From FCB group bacterium (GTDB lineage: Bacteria; Zixibacteria; MSB-5A5; GN15; JAAZOE01): a stretch of DNA of 52,209 bases. The stretch spans positions 1-52,209 of the forward strand of contig JAAEQF010000384.1 in the NCBI GenBank assembly GCA_024231695.1, written 5' to 3'. Position numbers and translations under genes: made by a program. The notes beneath the pieces were generated by a model, which was not told the DNA's origin, made no database searches, and saw only the letters and a list, made by a program, of their open reading frames with translations. Below are positions 41,283 through 49,844 of this stretch, piece by piece (position 1 is the first letter of the stretch; every line of letters begins with the position of its first letter).

Positions 41283-42626
41283 CTATTCCTTGATACCGTA
41301 TTCTTTAAGTTTATTTCGAAGAGTACGAGGGTTGATGCCAAGAATTTCCGCCGCCCGAGTCCGATTGCCGGATTGATCTTCAAGTGTTTTGAGGATCAAC
41401 TTTTTCTCCATATCATGAACGGTCATGCCGACCTGAAATTCGCCGCCCTTGTCCTCGATTTTACCCAAAACCAACGATTGCGGAAAGTCACCGGCGCCCA
41501 GAGTTTTGTTTCGGGAGATAACCACAGCCCGCTCGATGAAATTCTCCAGTTCGCGGACATTACCGGGCCAGTGATATTTCATAAACAGGCGCATTGCCGA
41601 ATCGTCCATGCCTTTGATTTCCTTACCGGTTTCGTTGCAATACTTTTCGATGAAATGATTGACCAGCAGGGGCATGTCATCAAGTTTTTCTCTCAGGGCC
41701 GGGACATCGATGGGAATCACATTTAGTCGATAAAACAGATCTTCGCGGAAATTCCCATCGGAGATTTCCTTCTTCAAATTGCGATTAGTCGTGGCGATGA
41801 TCCGGACATCCACCTGAATCGGCATCGTGGATCCGACCCGCTCAAATTCCCGTTCCTGCAAAACCCTTAATAGCTTGCCCTGCAAGCCGACCGGTATCTC
41901 CGAAATTTCATCCAGGAGCAAAGTACCGCCATCGGCCATCTCAAACCGTCCCCGGCTTTTGCGTATAGCCCCGGTAAAAGCGCCCTTCTCATGGCCGAAC
42001 AATTCCGATTCCATCAGACCATCGGGCAAAGCCGCACAGTTCAGTTTGAGAAACGGTTTGTCTCCCCGATTAGACTGATAATGAATAGCCCGGGCAATGA
42101 GTTCCTTTCCTGTCCCCGATTCGCCGCAAATCATCACCGTCGAACGACTGGAGGCTACGCTGGAAATCATTTCCTTGATCTCGGACATCTTTCGCGAGTT
42201 ACCGACCATACTTTTGTACTTTTCATTGACCTCGGCCCGCAAACGCCTGGTTTCATTGCAAAGCGAGATATATTCATGCGCCCGATTGACCACCAGTTCA
42301 ATTTCATCCGGCGAAAACGGTTTGACCAGATAGTCGAAGGCACCCATCTTCATCGCCTTGACCGCATTTTGTACCGTGCCGTAAGCGGTCATCATGATTA
42401 CTTCCGTTTCCGGGCAATTATTCTTGACATGCGTCAAAATATCCATGCCGGAGATTTTGTGCATTTTAATGTCGGTAATAACGATATCGAATGACGATTT
42501 ATCCAGCAATTCCCGTGCTTCCTCGCCGGAAAAGGCGGTAGTGACGTCATGGAAACGTTGAAGGGTCTCGCCGATAAACTCATTGACCAGCTTGTCATCG
42601 TCCACAAGTAATACATTCAATCTCAT
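41283..42626 (-). CDS. NtrC-family sigma-54 activator, FlgR/FleR-like
   Basis: A 447-aa response regulator. The receiver domain has Asp10/Asp11, phospho-acceptor Asp52, Thr80 and Lys102. The AAA+ domain shows Walker A GESGTGKE (168-175), the sigma-54-contacting GAFTGA (215-220) and Walker B GGTLLLDE (233-240). A Fis-type helix-turn-helix closes the protein (RTRAAEILGINPRTLRNKLK). It should open sigma-54 promoters, and two such promoters stand before flgB and flgF in this window. Its gene is 16 nt downstream of a soluble PAS kinase gene, as in FleSR and FlgSR. The direct targets are inferred. Confidence 0.94.
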   Translation of the reverse strand: MRLNVLLVDDDKLVNEFIGETLQRFHDVTTAFSGEEARELLDKSSFDIVITDIKMHKISGMDILTHVKNNCPETEVIMMTAYGTVQNAVKAMKMGAFDYLVKPFSPDEIELVVNRAHEYISLCNETRRLRAEVNEKYKSMVGNSRKMSEIKEMISSVASSRSTVMICGESGTGKELIARAIHYQSNRGDKPFLKLNCAALPDGLMESELFGHEKGAFTGAIRKSRGRFEMADGGTLLLDEISEIPVGLQGKLLRVLQEREFERVGSTMPIQVDVRIIATTNRNLKKEISDGNFREDLFYRLNVIPIDVPALREKLDDMPLLVNHFIEKYCNETGKEIKGMDDSAMRLFMKYHWPGNVRELENFIERAVVISRNKTLGAGDFPQSLVLGKIEDKGGEFQVGMTVHDMEKKLILKTLEDQSGNRTRAAEILGINPRTLRNKLKEYGIKE

Positions 42627-42642
42627 ACCATGCCCGCCTGTT

Positions 42643-43929
42643 TTATTCGTTGACCGGTAAAATTATTCTAAAACGCGATCCCTGACCTGTTTCCGAGAAT
42701 AGCTGGATCACCCCACCATGAGCCTGTACCGTTTTCCAGGCCGTAGCCAGACCAAGCCCGGTTCCATTGGCACTGCTTCTGGTCGAAAAGAAAGGACGGA
42801 AAACTTTATCCTTGATATCGTCAGGAATGCCCTCACCGGTATCTGCAACTTCTATATACACCGCCGACTGGGGAATCTGTTCAGCATCGGCGGACTGAAC
42901 ACGGCCCGCCTGGATTGTTATTTGTCCTCCGCCGGCCATCGCTTCCCGGCTGTTACGCATCAGATTCAAAAGAACCTGCCGCATCAAATGCGGGTCGCAG
43001 GTGATTTCCAGGCTTTTATCATCCACTTGAATATCCAGTCGCACATCACCGTTGGCCCCGTTACCTTCCTGATCAGCTCGTTCGTACTCGACGCTTTCCT
43101 CGATCAACCGCGCCAGAGTCACTTTATGCAAATTCAATTCGTCCCGCCGAGTGTAATCCAAGAGTGCGGCCACGGTCAGATTCAGCGTTTCGACCCCGGT
43201 TATGATTTTATCCGCCAGCCGCATTTTTTCCTCATCGCCGGCCAGTTCACGTTTTAGCAAGGCCGCGAACCCACCGATGCCTCCCAGGGGATTGCGCACT
43301 TCGTGGGCCACGGTGGCGGCCATCTCACCCAGCGCCGCCAAAGTATGGACGCGGGTGACTTCGGCCTCCAGTTTTTTTATCTTGGTCAGATCGAAAAATA
43401 TCTCGACTGCACCAAAACGGCCCGATTCATCATCGGGCAAAAGAGCCGTTGATACCGACAGCGGAATCTCCTCGCCGGCGCTGTTTAGAATCGTTTTTTC
43501 CTCAGACTCAAATTCTACTCCGGACATGGCCGTATCGAGAGCCGAAAAACGGCCGCCGCATTTGGTGGTCATAACCTCATCGTATCGCCCGCCCAGAGCA
43601 CTGGTGCTGGATACGCCGGTAATATGCTCCGCAGCCGGATTGAAATGCGAGATAGTGCCCCTCTGATCCACGGCGATTACCCCGGAATTCAGAGAATTCA
43701 AAATCGAGTTTAAAAACAAGGTCGCTGCACGATTGTCGGCAATTGTCCGCCGCAAAAGACTGTTGATCTTTTCCAGTTTACTTTCCTGATTACCGTATTC
43801 CTTCTCCAGAGTCAAGTATTGCCTCTGGAGATTGTTGATTATATTGTTAAATGTAGCAAACGATTCCCGAAACTGACGCAGTTCGTTCTCTGGCTTCCGC
43901 CCTGTTGATGTCCTATCGGTAGTATCCAT
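42643..43929 (-). CDS. Soluble PAS histidine kinase, FlgS/FleS-like
   Basis: The frame runs back to 44022, but the first 31 residues overlap a small ORF and look non-native; ATG at 43929 gives 428 aa. A coiled coil (20-60) precedes a PAS domain (about 70-185). The HisKA helix has phospho-acceptor His209 in TVAHEVRNPLGG. The ATPase domain has the N box QVLLNLMRNSREAM, then VADTGEGIPDD and TGLGLATAW. There is no membrane segment, so it reads a cytoplasmic cue, as FlgS and FleS do when they sense export-apparatus assembly. It is directly upstream of the sigma-54 activator gene. The ribosome-binding site is weak. Confidence 0.9.
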   Translation of the reverse strand: MDTTDRTSTGRKPENELRQFRESFATFNNIINNLQRQYLTLEKEYGNQESKLEKINSLLRRTIADNRAATLFLNSILNSLNSGVIAVDQRGTISHFNPAAEHITGVSSTSALGGRYDEVMTTKCGGRFSALDTAMSGVEFESEEKTILNSAGEEIPLSVSTALLPDDESGRFGAVEIFFDLTKIKKLEAEVTRVHTLAALGEMAATVAHEVRNPLGGIGGFAALLKRELAGDEEKMRLADKIITGVETLNLTVAALLDYTRRDELNLHKVTLARLIEESVEYERADQEGNGANGDVRLDIQVDDKSLEITCDPHLMRQVLLNLMRNSREAMAGGGQITIQAGRVQSADAEQIPQSAVYIEVADTGEGIPDDIKDKVFRPFFSTRSSANGTGLGLATAWKTVQAHGGVIQLFSETGQGSRFRIILPVNE

Positions 43930-43982
43930 AATATAAAACTGAGTCTCATATCGTTTAAAATCAACAAAAAAATGTCGACTAA

Positions 43983-44135
43983 TCAGGCTCGGCAATCGGC
44001 CAAAGACCGGCAACAAGCGCAAAGGCGGTCCGCCAGCATGTCCACCGAAACAATCTCATCGGCCAAACCGACCTCAGCCGGAAAATCACGAATAATTGCC
44101 CAAGTTTCAGGTGTATTGATATCTTTTGGAATCAT
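43983..44135 (-). CDS. Possible 50-aa Cys-containing small protein before the kinase gene
   Basis: ATG at 44135 follows GAGGGGG by five bases. The product begins MIPKDINTPETWAII and contains DRLCACCRSLADC, a tight four-Cys cluster that could bind a metal. It ends 53 nt before the kinase ATG. The 306-nt gap between the CheY-like gene and the kinase is otherwise empty. No family is recognised. The position and start signal support it; the small size leaves real doubt. Confidence 0.4.
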   Translation of the reverse strand: MIPKDINTPETWAIIRDFPAEVGLADEIVSVDMLADRLCACCRSLADCRA

Positions 44136-44236
44136 TTGCGCCCCCTCGGACGACAATAATACGTCATCCAGACCAACATTCGAGAGAGAATGCCGGTTAC
44201 CCCATTTTGATCTCTTCCCCTGCGGGAAAGCCAGAT

Positions 44237-44626
44237 TTAATCAGCCGTCACCATTTTACGCCGCTCATCTACAACTTTTTTGACGACCTTATACAATTGG
44301 TTAACATTAAACGGCTTGATGATATAATCATCAACTTTGTTCCGAAGCGCATCAAGAGCGGAGTCGAGTGAGGGATAACCGGTCATGATGACCACCGGCA
44401 AATCACCATGAAGAGTGCGAATGCGGCCGGTAAGATCCATACCGTTCATATCCGGCATTTTGAGATCTGTCAGGACAATATCATAATCCTGATTTTTCAA
44501 ATAATCGAGAGCTTTCTGTCCGTCTTCGGCAATCGATATTTCCCATTCGTTGGTAGTAAAAAAATCGTAGAGTAAATCACGAATCAACAACTCGTCATCC
44601 ACTACAAGTATTTTGTATCTATCCAT
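44237..44626 (-). CDS. CheY-like single-domain response regulator
   Basis: A 129-aa receiver domain with no output domain. The acidic pair Asp10/Asp11, phospho-acceptor Asp54 (LTDLKMPDMNG), Thr82 and Lys104 (KPFN) are in place. Single-domain receivers pass phosphate or bind a partner such as FliM. It overlaps the end of the HEAT-repeat gene by 8 nt and so is co-translated with it. Its likely kinase is the PAS kinase downstream. Whether it acts on the switch or as a phosphate sink for the kinase is open. Confidence 0.92.
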   Translation of the reverse strand: MDRYKILVVDDELLIRDLLYDFFTTNEWEISIAEDGQKALDYLKNQDYDIVLTDLKMPDMNGMDLTGRIRTLHGDLPVVIMTGYPSLDSALDALRNKVDDYIIKPFNVNQLYKVVKKVVDERRKMVTAD

Positions 44627-46517
44627 TGTATATCTCCGTTAATTGGTTGGCCGCATCTTCGACGGCGGTCGTCAAATCGCTGTTGCCCTCGGTTGGTATC
44701 TTTTGCAATTGCTTGCGATATTTGTGTGCCCCCATAGCCGCCAGCGCCTTAACAGCCGACACTTTCACTATATCCTGAGAATCATTTAAAAACGACGCTA
44801 TCAAGTCAGCCTGATCATCAACTCCCAGTGCACCTATCGTATCAATGGCATGACACTTTATCCAGACATCATCTTCATCCAAAAGCGGTTTAATATCCTC
44901 TACCGCCTCTTTACCGATCAAATCGCCCAACCCGGAGATAGCCGCTTTGCGCACCAACATATCATCATCGGTTAAAACTGATCGGATTATATCCGCATCA
45001 TTTAAATTGCCAATTCGGCTTAACGCCTCTATTGCCGCTCGCCGAACATCAGCATCGGCATGATAAATCGCCTGTCGGAGAGGTTTGCGCGTCGCTTCCT
45101 CACCAATCATCCCCAGAGCTAACACCGCCATTTTCCGTCGCCTCGGCGCAGGATGCTCCAAGTCGGAGGTAAAAGTCCGAATGGCTGTATCACCCCCAAT
45201 TAGTATTAAAGCGCCGATCGCCGATCGTCGAACTTCCTCGACCGCATCATCCAGCCCTCCGATCAACAGTGCGATCTCCGTCTCAATACCTATCCAGCCA
45301 ATAGCTTTCAGGGCAGCTGAACGGACAGAGTCGTTTGAATCGGATGCAAGTTCAACCAAAGTGTCTAGAGCAGTATGATCGCCGCATTGACCCAATGTGT
45401 ATGCCACCTGGACTCTGATATCGGACTCGTCGGCATCGGCCAGGCGGGCAACGGCGGGAATAAGCAAAGGATCGGCAATACGCGCCGCCGCCATCAGCAG
45501 TCTTGTTTTTTCAGGCCTGACCGCTTTCTTGAACGCCAGTGCCAATTGCTCCAGGCCCGGTTCCTCGTACGACTTGAGTACATCGGCAATCGGATTGATC
45601 AGGTCGGCATCGGCCCGCTTTAAACAGTCGATCAAATCGCCCGCAATATCGAGACCGTCCCATTGGTAAAGTGCACCAACGGAGAATTGGACCGTGGTCA
45701 GATCTTTCGAGGACAGGCTTTCCAGCAAAAAACGTTTGAGTCGCTCCCGGGGAATGGACTCGTCAGCTTTTCGATTGGTAGCCAGCATAATACGAATTAC
45801 TGCCGCAGCCGCCGCATCGGCTATCATCTTATTGTCGTAGTTCAGTAGCGGCTTCAAAACATCGACTCCGTCCGGATGACTCAACCGTCCCAAAGCCTCA
45901 ATTACCGAATAGAGCAATACTGTATCATCAATATCAAGATATTTGCTCAATCCCTCAAAAGCCATCGGATCACCGATCCGGCCCAAGGCTTCGGCTGCCT
46001 GCGGCCGTATAAAGACATGCTGCTCAAATGCCCGCATCAAATGCGGTACCGATTGAGGAATACCGAAATACCCAAGCGCCTCAGCGGCGGAACAGGCTAC
46101 ACCCGCTCCGGGATCGTCCAGCAGACAGTGAACCCGGTCGGCCACTGAAGAGTCTCCGATCAAGCCCAAGGCATCCAGAGCGAATTGGCGCACTTCCTGC
46201 TGAGGGTCGGTCAGGGCATCGACCAGAGCAGGTACCGCCTCCGGTCCGATATTGACCAGAACCTCCGAAGCCAGGTTCCTGACCGAAATATCCTCATGGG
46301 CCAGAAAGCTGGCCAATAGACGAGTACACAAATCTCCCCCGCAACGCGTAAGGTAATCGGCAGCCAGTTCGCGAACCCCGCGATTCTCGTCCTCCAAAGC
46401 CATAACCAGACCGGCCACGGCGTCGTCGCCACCACGTTGCCCAAGCCGGCGTACCGCTTCTTCCCGTTCAAAATAGTCGGGGCTGGTAAGCTGTCTAAGT
46501 TGGTCTTTAACCGACAT
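44619..46517 (-). CDS. HEAT-repeat (PBS lyase-type) scaffold protein
   Basis: The frame opens at 46532; Met6 at 46517 is the likelier start (632 aa). Almost the whole protein is HEAT/PBS-lyase-type helical repeats of about 31 residues, for example DPQQEVRQFALDALGLIGDS, and AVEEVRRSAIGALILIGGDT later. At least fifteen units can be followed. No catalytic motif, signal peptide or membrane segment is seen. Such solenoids are protein-binding scaffolds. It sits between STAS/PP2C genes and a CheY-like gene with an 8-nt overlap, so it may link the two signalling modules. Confidence 0.88.
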   Translation of the reverse strand: MSVKDQLRQLTSPDYFEREEAVRRLGQRGGDDAVAGLVMALEDENRGVRELAADYLTRCGGDLCTRLLASFLAHEDISVRNLASEVLVNIGPEAVPALVDALTDPQQEVRQFALDALGLIGDSSVADRVHCLLDDPGAGVACSAAEALGYFGIPQSVPHLMRAFEQHVFIRPQAAEALGRIGDPMAFEGLSKYLDIDDTVLLYSVIEALGRLSHPDGVDVLKPLLNYDNKMIADAAAAAVIRIMLATNRKADESIPRERLKRFLLESLSSKDLTTVQFSVGALYQWDGLDIAGDLIDCLKRADADLINPIADVLKSYEEPGLEQLALAFKKAVRPEKTRLLMAAARIADPLLIPAVARLADADESDIRVQVAYTLGQCGDHTALDTLVELASDSNDSVRSAALKAIGWIGIETEIALLIGGLDDAVEEVRRSAIGALILIGGDTAIRTFTSDLEHPAPRRRKMAVLALGMIGEEATRKPLRQAIYHADADVRRAAIEALSRIGNLNDADIIRSVLTDDDMLVRKAAISGLGDLIGKEAVEDIKPLLDEDDVWIKCHAIDTIGALGVDDQADLIASFLNDSQDIVKVSAVKALAAMGAHKYRKQLQKIPTEGNSDLTTAVEDAANQLTEIYNG

Positions 46518-46550
46518 GTTGCATTGTATCATAAGGCAGATTCCGGTTCC

Positions 46551-46901
46551 TCACGCGGTTGGCGCCTCAGCATAACTGGCCTGGGCACTTTCAACCGTAT
46601 CGAATATTTCGAAAACGTGCGATAGCTGAGTGATTTCAAATATTTCGTTTACATAGGGCGCCAGACCAGACATGGTCAAACGACCCTTAAAGACCCGAAT
46701 TTCCTTCATAATCGAAACCAGAGCTCCCAACCCGGAACTATTGATAAAATCAACGCCCTGCATATCAAGATGGACTTTACATTTTCCGGCTTCAAGAAGC
46801 GTCTTGACTTCCGCTTTGAGCAGACCTGCATTGGCCAGATCCATTTTGCCCTGCAATGACAAAACATTAACCGACCCCGTTTCCACAATCTTGATTTCCA
46901 T
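46551..46901 (-). CDS. STAS-domain anti-anti-sigma factor
   Basis: The frame has Met1 at 46913, but its first codons are the ribosome-binding site GGAGG of the Met5 start at 46901 (116 aa). It is a SpoIIAA/RsbV-like STAS domain with the motif DFINSSGLGALVSI; the phospho-acceptor should be Ser55 (the usual D-S-S-G is N-S-S-G here). In partner switching, a kinase with an HATPase domain phosphorylates this Ser and a PP2C phosphatase removes the phosphate. The gene directly upstream encodes both activities in one protein. The stop of that gene and this ribosome-binding site overlap closely. Confidence 0.92.
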   Translation of the reverse strand: MEIKIVETGSVNVLSLQGKMDLANAGLLKAEVKTLLEAGKCKVHLDMQGVDFINSSGLGALVSIMKEIRVFKGRLTMSGLAPYVNEIFEITQLSHVFEIFDTVESAQASYAEAPTA

Positions 46902-46913
46902 CCATTCCTCCAT

Positions 46914-48644
46914 TTATTGAGATTTGTTTTTATCCAGGTATTTGACGATTCTGATGGTCGCCCCGCGATACGGAGCAGCCGTCAGTTCAACCTCATCCGA
47001 CAATTTTTTAATTATCCCCAAACCCCGCCCCGATTCTGCATCAGGATGTCTGTGCAATTCAAACTGTGAGGCCTTAATCTGATTTGCTCCGCCTTCGTCA
47101 TTAATATCGGCCGCAATCTGTTCATCATTTAACTCGATGGACAAACGAATAATCTTAGTGTGGTCTTCGCGGTGGGCGTGGGTAATGGCATTGGTCACCG
47201 CCTCGGAAACAGCCACCCGAAATGGATGAGCCACCTCGAACGGTATTTGATGCTTGGCGAAAATCCCTTCCAAAGCAGAATACATCGGCTCCAGCGAATC
47301 CAGCGATGAGGGATACTCAAACTCATAAGTCCCGATATTTGCACCGGTAGTCACGCAATCGATAATCAGCGTCGTAAAATCATCCACCGAATCCTCGTCC
47401 GCTCCCTGAGCATAACGGTCGATCTCTTCCTTGACCAGCCGATTGAACCTTTCCGGCGGAAGCTCAATCCCGGCTCTGAAAAACTGCTCCAGACGTGACA
47501 TACTGTAAAGCTGACCATGATTATCTTCAGCCTCAATCAAACCGTCGGTATAACAGAATATCCGGTCGCCGCGGTCTATTTTCATCTGCGTCGAAATATA
47601 CTCCATGTCGGTAAACTGGCCGACCAACGGCCCGCCCGGCTTGAGATGAATGACGTTGCCGGTTGAGGCGCGATAGAACAAGGCCGGTGGATGACCGCCA
47701 TTGCAGTATTCCATCAAGCCCGTTTCCAGATCCACACAGGCCATAAACAGGGTGATAAACATCCCGCGGCCCTTGATTATATGATCGCAGAGGACATTGT
47801 TTAAATGCGAGATGATCTCCTTGACGACAATCGGCCGGCCGGAAGTTATATAGGCCCGGACAATGGAATAAACCGAGGTCATCACCAGAGCTGCAGGAGC
47901 ACCCTTGTTGGTGACATCTCCCAAAAGGAAAAACAGCTTGGTATCCGAGATTGGTATCAAATCATAATAATCACCACCGACCCTGCGGGCCGGGATATAA
48001 GTTGAAGCTATTTTCAAGCCGGGTATATTTACTTCTTCGGGAAGAAATGTTGTCTGCACTTCCCGGGCCAAATCAAGTTCATGTTCCAGCTTTTGCTTTT
48101 CCAGAGATTCTGCCAATAGGTTGGCGTTTTCGATGGCCACCGATGTGAAGCGTCCGATCATTTCCAGATTGCGCCCGTCGATCTCACCGAATCCACCGCC
48201 ATCCTCCTTGTTGAGGATGACAATAACGCCGATCGCCGCCTGCTTGGACATGATCGGCGAGGCAATCAGAGAGCGGATAGAATGTTCTCCTCGAAACAAT
48301 ACTTCACATTCATTATCGATTATAATCTCGTTCTGAGAAAGACAATAACGGGCAATATCAAGATTGTCTTTGTACATCAATGACCCCAAAACCGAGGCAT
48401 CGACGCCCCAGGCAATCTTGGCCATTAGATCATTATCTTCCACCAGCAGAATGGCCCCAACCTCACCGGCCGATTGCCTGATACTGGTCTCCATCGCCAC
48501 TGCCAGCACTGATTCTATATCAAGGATGGATGTAATAACCGAAGCAATATTGGCCAGGTCGCGAGACTCCTGCTTTTTGGCCTCAAGTTCCTTTTCCAAT
48601 TCGAATACGCGATCTTCGAGAGGAATCATGCTTTCCGTTTGCAA
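46914..48644 (-). CDS. GAF-PP2C phosphatase with C-terminal RsbW-like kinase domain
   Basis: A 576-aa protein. A short coiled coil (8-30) leads into a GAF domain (about 35-180). The PP2C/SpoIIE domain (190-430) shows VGGDYYDL (222-229), GDVTNKGAPAALVM (242-255), CYTDGLIEA (364-372) and the closing DDF (421-423). The last 140 residues are an anti-sigma kinase-type HATPase: EAVTNAITHAH (481-491), DEGGAN and GRGLGI (539-544). Thus the phosphatase and kinase for a STAS antagonist sit in one polypeptide, with the STAS gene next. The start is TTG at 48644 behind AGGA, or ATG at 48629. The GAF domain presumably binds the input signal. Confidence 0.9.
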   Translation of the reverse strand: MQTESMIPLEDRVFELEKELEAKKQESRDLANIASVITSILDIESVLAVAMETSIRQSAGEVGAILLVEDNDLMAKIAWGVDASVLGSLMYKDNLDIARYCLSQNEIIIDNECEVLFRGEHSIRSLIASPIMSKQAAIGVIVILNKEDGGGFGEIDGRNLEMIGRFTSVAIENANLLAESLEKQKLEHELDLAREVQTTFLPEEVNIPGLKIASTYIPARRVGGDYYDLIPISDTKLFFLLGDVTNKGAPAALVMTSVYSIVRAYITSGRPIVVKEIISHLNNVLCDHIIKGRGMFITLFMACVDLETGLMEYCNGGHPPALFYRASTGNVIHLKPGGPLVGQFTDMEYISTQMKIDRGDRIFCYTDGLIEAEDNHGQLYSMSRLEQFFRAGIELPPERFNRLVKEEIDRYAQGADEDSVDDFTTLIIDCVTTGANIGTYEFEYPSSLDSLEPMYSALEGIFAKHQIPFEVAHPFRVAVSEAVTNAITHAHREDHTKIIRLSIELNDEQIAADINDEGGANQIKASQFELHRHPDAESGRGLGIIKKLSDEVELTAAPYRGATIRIVKYLDKNKSQ

Positions 48645-48683
48645 AAGTCCTGCTTTCCGGCAAGTTCATTGATTTATTCATGA

Positions 48684-48710
48684 TTATCGACCGATTATCG
48701 TTTGAGTTTA
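48684..48710 (-). promoter_or_regulatory. Possible sigma-28 promoter of the PP2C-STAS-HEAT operon
   Basis: Minus-strand TAAACTCA (48703-48710), 11 nt, GTCGATAA (48684-48691): 5/8 and 7/8 to the FliA consensus with ideal spacing. It lies 40 nt before the start codon of the phosphatase gene. Confidence 0.35.
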
Positions 48711-49009
48711 TCTATTGTGGGACAATCAATAACGTTAACTAATGTAATAATGGAGCATTTTGGACAATAACTTTCAAAAACTGCCCGGGAAACCGACAAA
48801 ACTGCAAATCAGAAGCCTCGCACAACATTAAATTGCGAATCGTGCTACATGCTGCCAGACAACAGCTTAGCCACACCACCTAAACACGGATCACTTTTAT
48901 CCATGTATTGAGATCTATTTTTGCAAAAAACTGTCAAGATTCCGTACAACATCTCCAAAACAGGATTTTTTCCGGGTCAAAACTATTATTTTAACACCGG
49001 GATATGTTC

Positions 49010-49040
49010 AGTTAAGTCTTTGCGTAATCACACTTTAACT
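49010..49040 (+). promoter_or_regulatory. Possible activator-binding inverted repeat before the PEP-CTERM gene
   Basis: AGTTAAGT (49010-49017) and ACTTTAACT (49032-49040) are near-perfect reverse complements (one inserted base) centred about 50 nt upstream of the -24 box. This is a plausible enhancer site for a sigma-54 activator, though closer than many. Confidence 0.3.
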
Positions 49041-49073
49041 TTTTAAACATAAGTTTGCATGATTCTAATAGTT

Positions 49074-49088
49074 TGGCCGCGGTTTTGC
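49074..49088 (+). promoter_or_regulatory. Sigma-54 promoter of the PEP-CTERM gene
   Basis: TGGCCGCGGTTTTGC matches TGGCAC-N5-TTGC except at two less conserved bases; GG and GC are correctly spaced. The -12 GC is about 37 nt before the ATG at 49126. Confidence 0.75.
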
Positions 49089-49125
49089 TATTAATAAGCC
49101 CGAATAGAAACCTAAGGTGTTTTTC

Positions 49126-49773
49126 ATGAAGTCCCTTTCAACATTGATTCTCGCTTTGGTGGTTGTGGTTCTAATTTCTCAACCTGCCATGGCACTCTCA
49201 TTTACCGGCTCGCTGTCTTCGCCATCCGGAATTACTGCCTCGCCGGGAACGCCTTGGGACGGCACAATTTCCTTAACATGGATTGTTACACAAAATATTG
49301 ATATGTCCTGGGACTATCAGTATCGTTTCAGCTATCCTTCAAAGGATATCAGTCATTTTATCGTGGCCATCTCGCCCAATGCAACGGCCAATGATTTCTG
49401 GGGCGCCAACGGATCGCCGATTACAATCGCTACCTATGACCCCAGTAATCCCGGCAATCCCGGTCTGCCCTCGGCTTTTTATGGCCTGAAGCTTGACTAC
49501 GAAGGCAATTACTTCACCTTCACGTCAACCAAAGCTCCCGTCTGGGGCGATTTCTACATCAAGGATGGCAAATTCGATGGCAATGATGTGTATGCCTATA
49601 ATTCAAGTTTCGGCTCACCGGACCCGACGGACGCTCCTCGCGATGGGACTATTAACAACAAGATTCTTCGTCCCGATTCGGTCACGACCACAATTCCTGA
49701 ACCGTCATCGATGATTCTGTTCGGTTCGGTTTTGGCTTTCGCCGGTGGTATTCGGAGATTTCGTCGTAAATAG
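49126..49773 (+). CDS. PEP-CTERM sorted secreted protein
   Basis: The frame opens at GTG 49117, but that codon lies in the ribosome-binding site AAGGTG; ATG at 49126 is the start (215 aa). A signal peptide covers residues 1-24 (LSTLILALVVVVLISQPAMA). The C-terminus is a textbook PEP-CTERM signal: IPEPSSMILFGSVLAFAGG, followed by RRFRRK. Exosortase recognises it, cleaves it and releases or anchors the protein, in bacteria that make exopolysaccharide. The middle (about 165 aa) is beta-rich and polar (FTGSLSSPSGITASPGTPWD) with no named domain. The gene stands alone between a sigma-54 promoter and a strong terminator. The exosortase gene is not in the window. Confidence 0.92.
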   Translation: MKSLSTLILALVVVVLISQPAMALSFTGSLSSPSGITASPGTPWDGTISLTWIVTQNIDMSWDYQYRFSYPSKDISHFIVAISPNATANDFWGANGSPITIATYDPSNPGNPGLPSAFYGLKLDYEGNYFTFTSTKAPVWGDFYIKDGKFDGNDVYAYNSSFGSPDPTDAPRDGTINNKILRPDSVTTTIPEPSSMILFGSVLAFAGGIRRFRRK

Positions 49774-49801
49774 GAATTTACGTTAATACTATATAGCATA
49801 A

Positions 49802-49826
49802 TAAAGGCCGCCATTGGCGGCCTTTA
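49802..49826. terminator. Strong bidirectional terminator
   Basis: TAAAGGCCGCC (49802-49812), ATT loop, GGCGGCCTTTA (49816-49826): 11 perfect pairs followed by TTTTATT on the plus strand and TTATTAT on the minus strand. It ends the PEP-CTERM gene and, from the other side, der. Confidence 0.9.
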
Positions 49827-49844
49827 TTTTATTACCGGTTATGA

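Larger units (their letters stand above)
48645..49125. other. 481-nt AT-rich gap between divergent genes
   Basis: No credible gene is seen. The left end holds the start of the phosphatase gene and a sigma-28-like element (48684-48710). The right end holds the sigma-54 promoter (49074-49088), a possible activator site (49010-49040) and the ribosome-binding site of the PEP-CTERM gene. The stretch 48720-49000 has nothing I can name. Confidence 0.6.

Noticed and set aside
43972..44283. 103-aa plus-strand frame opposite the kinase/CheY gap
   Set aside because: No ribosome-binding site, low-complexity product, and it runs antisense to the receiver gene end; the 50-aa minus-strand frame fits the gap better.
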